From contig JACCGJ010008607.1 of assembly GCA_013407085.1 (NCBI GenBank), forward strand, positions 17,367 through 81,366: a stretch of DNA of 64,000 nucleotides, given 5' to 3'. The position numbers and the translations under genes were made by a program. Shown one piece after another: positions 63,115 through 64,000 of the stretch. Under the pieces are notes generated by a model that was not told where the DNA came from, made no database searches, and saw nothing but the letters and a program-made list of their open reading frames with translations. This DNA is from Atriophallophorus winterbourni (lineage: Eukaryota; Platyhelminthes; Trematoda; Plagiorchiida; Microphallidae). Position 1 is the first letter of the stretch; the number at the start of each line of letters is the position of its first letter.

Positions 63115-63290
63115 TTCCACCTGTCACTTCGTCACCACACTCTTGAAACAAATGCCTTAGTGGACGTCCCTCAGTAGACACAGTTTTATAAGCAGGAATA
63201 ATCTCGCGCCGTATCCTCCTTTGTTTAAAGTCACATAGACCCAGACGTCACAATAGTTCAGTGCACGGAACATTGCGAATACCCGAAACG
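63115..63290 (+). repeat. dispersed repeat family 2, copy 2
   Basis: Similar in the same orientation to 11735-11905, including the GTAGACACA, TCTCGCGCC and CGGAACAT stretches. Confidence 0.55.
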
Positions 63291-63514
63291 AACTTTTAAT
63301 ATTTTAGGGGGAATGTGAAACTGAATGAGCTTAGTCATCCTAAACTCTACAAGACTGAATTGCGAATATGGCGTGATCCCGACATTGATCGAAACCGTGG
63401 GTTTTAGAATTCGGGAAAGCACATGTGTGTATGTGTGTGTGTGTGCGTTAAATATGTGACAGTCTGTAATATAGTCGACGCTGTGAAACCGTAGGCAAAC
63501 ACGCCTGTTGTGTA

Positions 63515-63700
63515 AACAATTTTATACTTGTATACCACTGTTATATAGGGTTCGTACAACGAACCCCGATGTTCAGACACGGAATCACAAAGTGATTCTT
63601 GGTCAAGCACTCAAGGCACTTATGGATGGCCAAAGTAATGTGTTGCTCACATCCCCATCCCTTACACTCCATTACCTGTTGTGTGTTACAGCTGAGCTTC
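63515..63700 (-). repeat. hammerhead-associated repeat, copy near the window's right end
   Basis: Matches the complement of 24820-24960: GGTCAAGCACTCAAGGC, then GTGTTGCTCACATCCCC on plus. On the minus strand the homology begins near GGTAATGGAGTGTA, next to the position where the hammerhead would cleave (GGTA then GTGGAG). The upstream catalytic core is absent. Confidence 0.68.
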
Positions 63701-64000
63701 GGATATTTTAAACCCGAAGTATTTTATTCAGCGATGAACCATTCACTCGGTTGATGGCTAAACTACCGAAGAAGAACAAGATTTGCTTATTTCTACCGCA
63801 TCTAGCAATTAAGCCGGTCCATGGGAGCTGCAAAATTCACCATGCCCAAAGAGAACCTGACAATTGTTTCCAAGGCACCCAAAAAACAATCAGAAACGAC
63901 CTGATCAATACATATGATAGTCCATCCTCTCGAAAATGTATTCTAACGTTGAGCCTGCAGCGTTCGTTCTGAATAGCCTGCACTTTATGAGGTATAGTCA

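Overview
The window is eukaryotic and looks like a flatworm (platyhelminth) genome, most likely a digenean trematode. Supporting signs are spliced genes, one of them with a 33-bp micro-intron, many decayed non-LTR (LINE) copies, Penelope-like element (PLE) remnants, hammerhead-ribozyme-like repeats and AT-rich intergenic DNA. The species cannot be named from sequence alone.

Three protein genes can be supported. (1) Minus strand, 4605-8543: a three-exon secreted protein of the GH27 alpha-galactosidase / alpha-N-acetylgalactosaminidase family. It covers the full family length but has lost both catalytic aspartates and two galactose-binding aspartates, and it carries two frame offsets. (2) Plus strand, about 22486-23740: a class A GPCR resembling neuropeptide F/Y receptors. 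(3) Plus strand, 53518-54525: a complete nanos homologue in five exons, solved through in-frame GT-AG introns, ending in the paired CCHC zinc fingers.

The central feature is a tandem 5S rRNA gene array at about 26701-44983, with 14 genes all on the minus strand. Ten spacers (about 1.37 kb period) carry a PLE reverse-transcriptase core fragment. Four consecutive spacers (about 0.97 kb) lack it. A 49-bp direct repeat flanks the fragment. One copy of the fragment is an open 120-codon frame, and another is split by a CR1-like retrotransposon insertion. Several short blocks of the array hold dense single-base indels that look like assembly consensus errors.

Layout: 0.7-4 kb, two decayed LINE 3' regions; 4.6-8.5 kb, GH27-like gene; 8.8-9.2 kb, PLE GIY-YIG remnant; 9.2-14.5 kb, no genes recognised; 14.5-20.7 kb, LINE fragments; 22.5-23.7 kb, GPCR; 24.6-25.1 kb, repeat with two tandem hammerhead-like motifs; 25.3-26.7 kb, CR1-like fragments; 26.7-45 kb, 5S array; 46.26-46.64 kb, CTAT microsatellite; 49-50.3 kb, repeat and LINE; 53.5-54.5 kb, nanos; 58.5-61.6 kb, LINE and CR1 fragments; 63.1-63.7 kb, dispersed repeats. 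The three genes are not functionally linked; there is no operon logic here.
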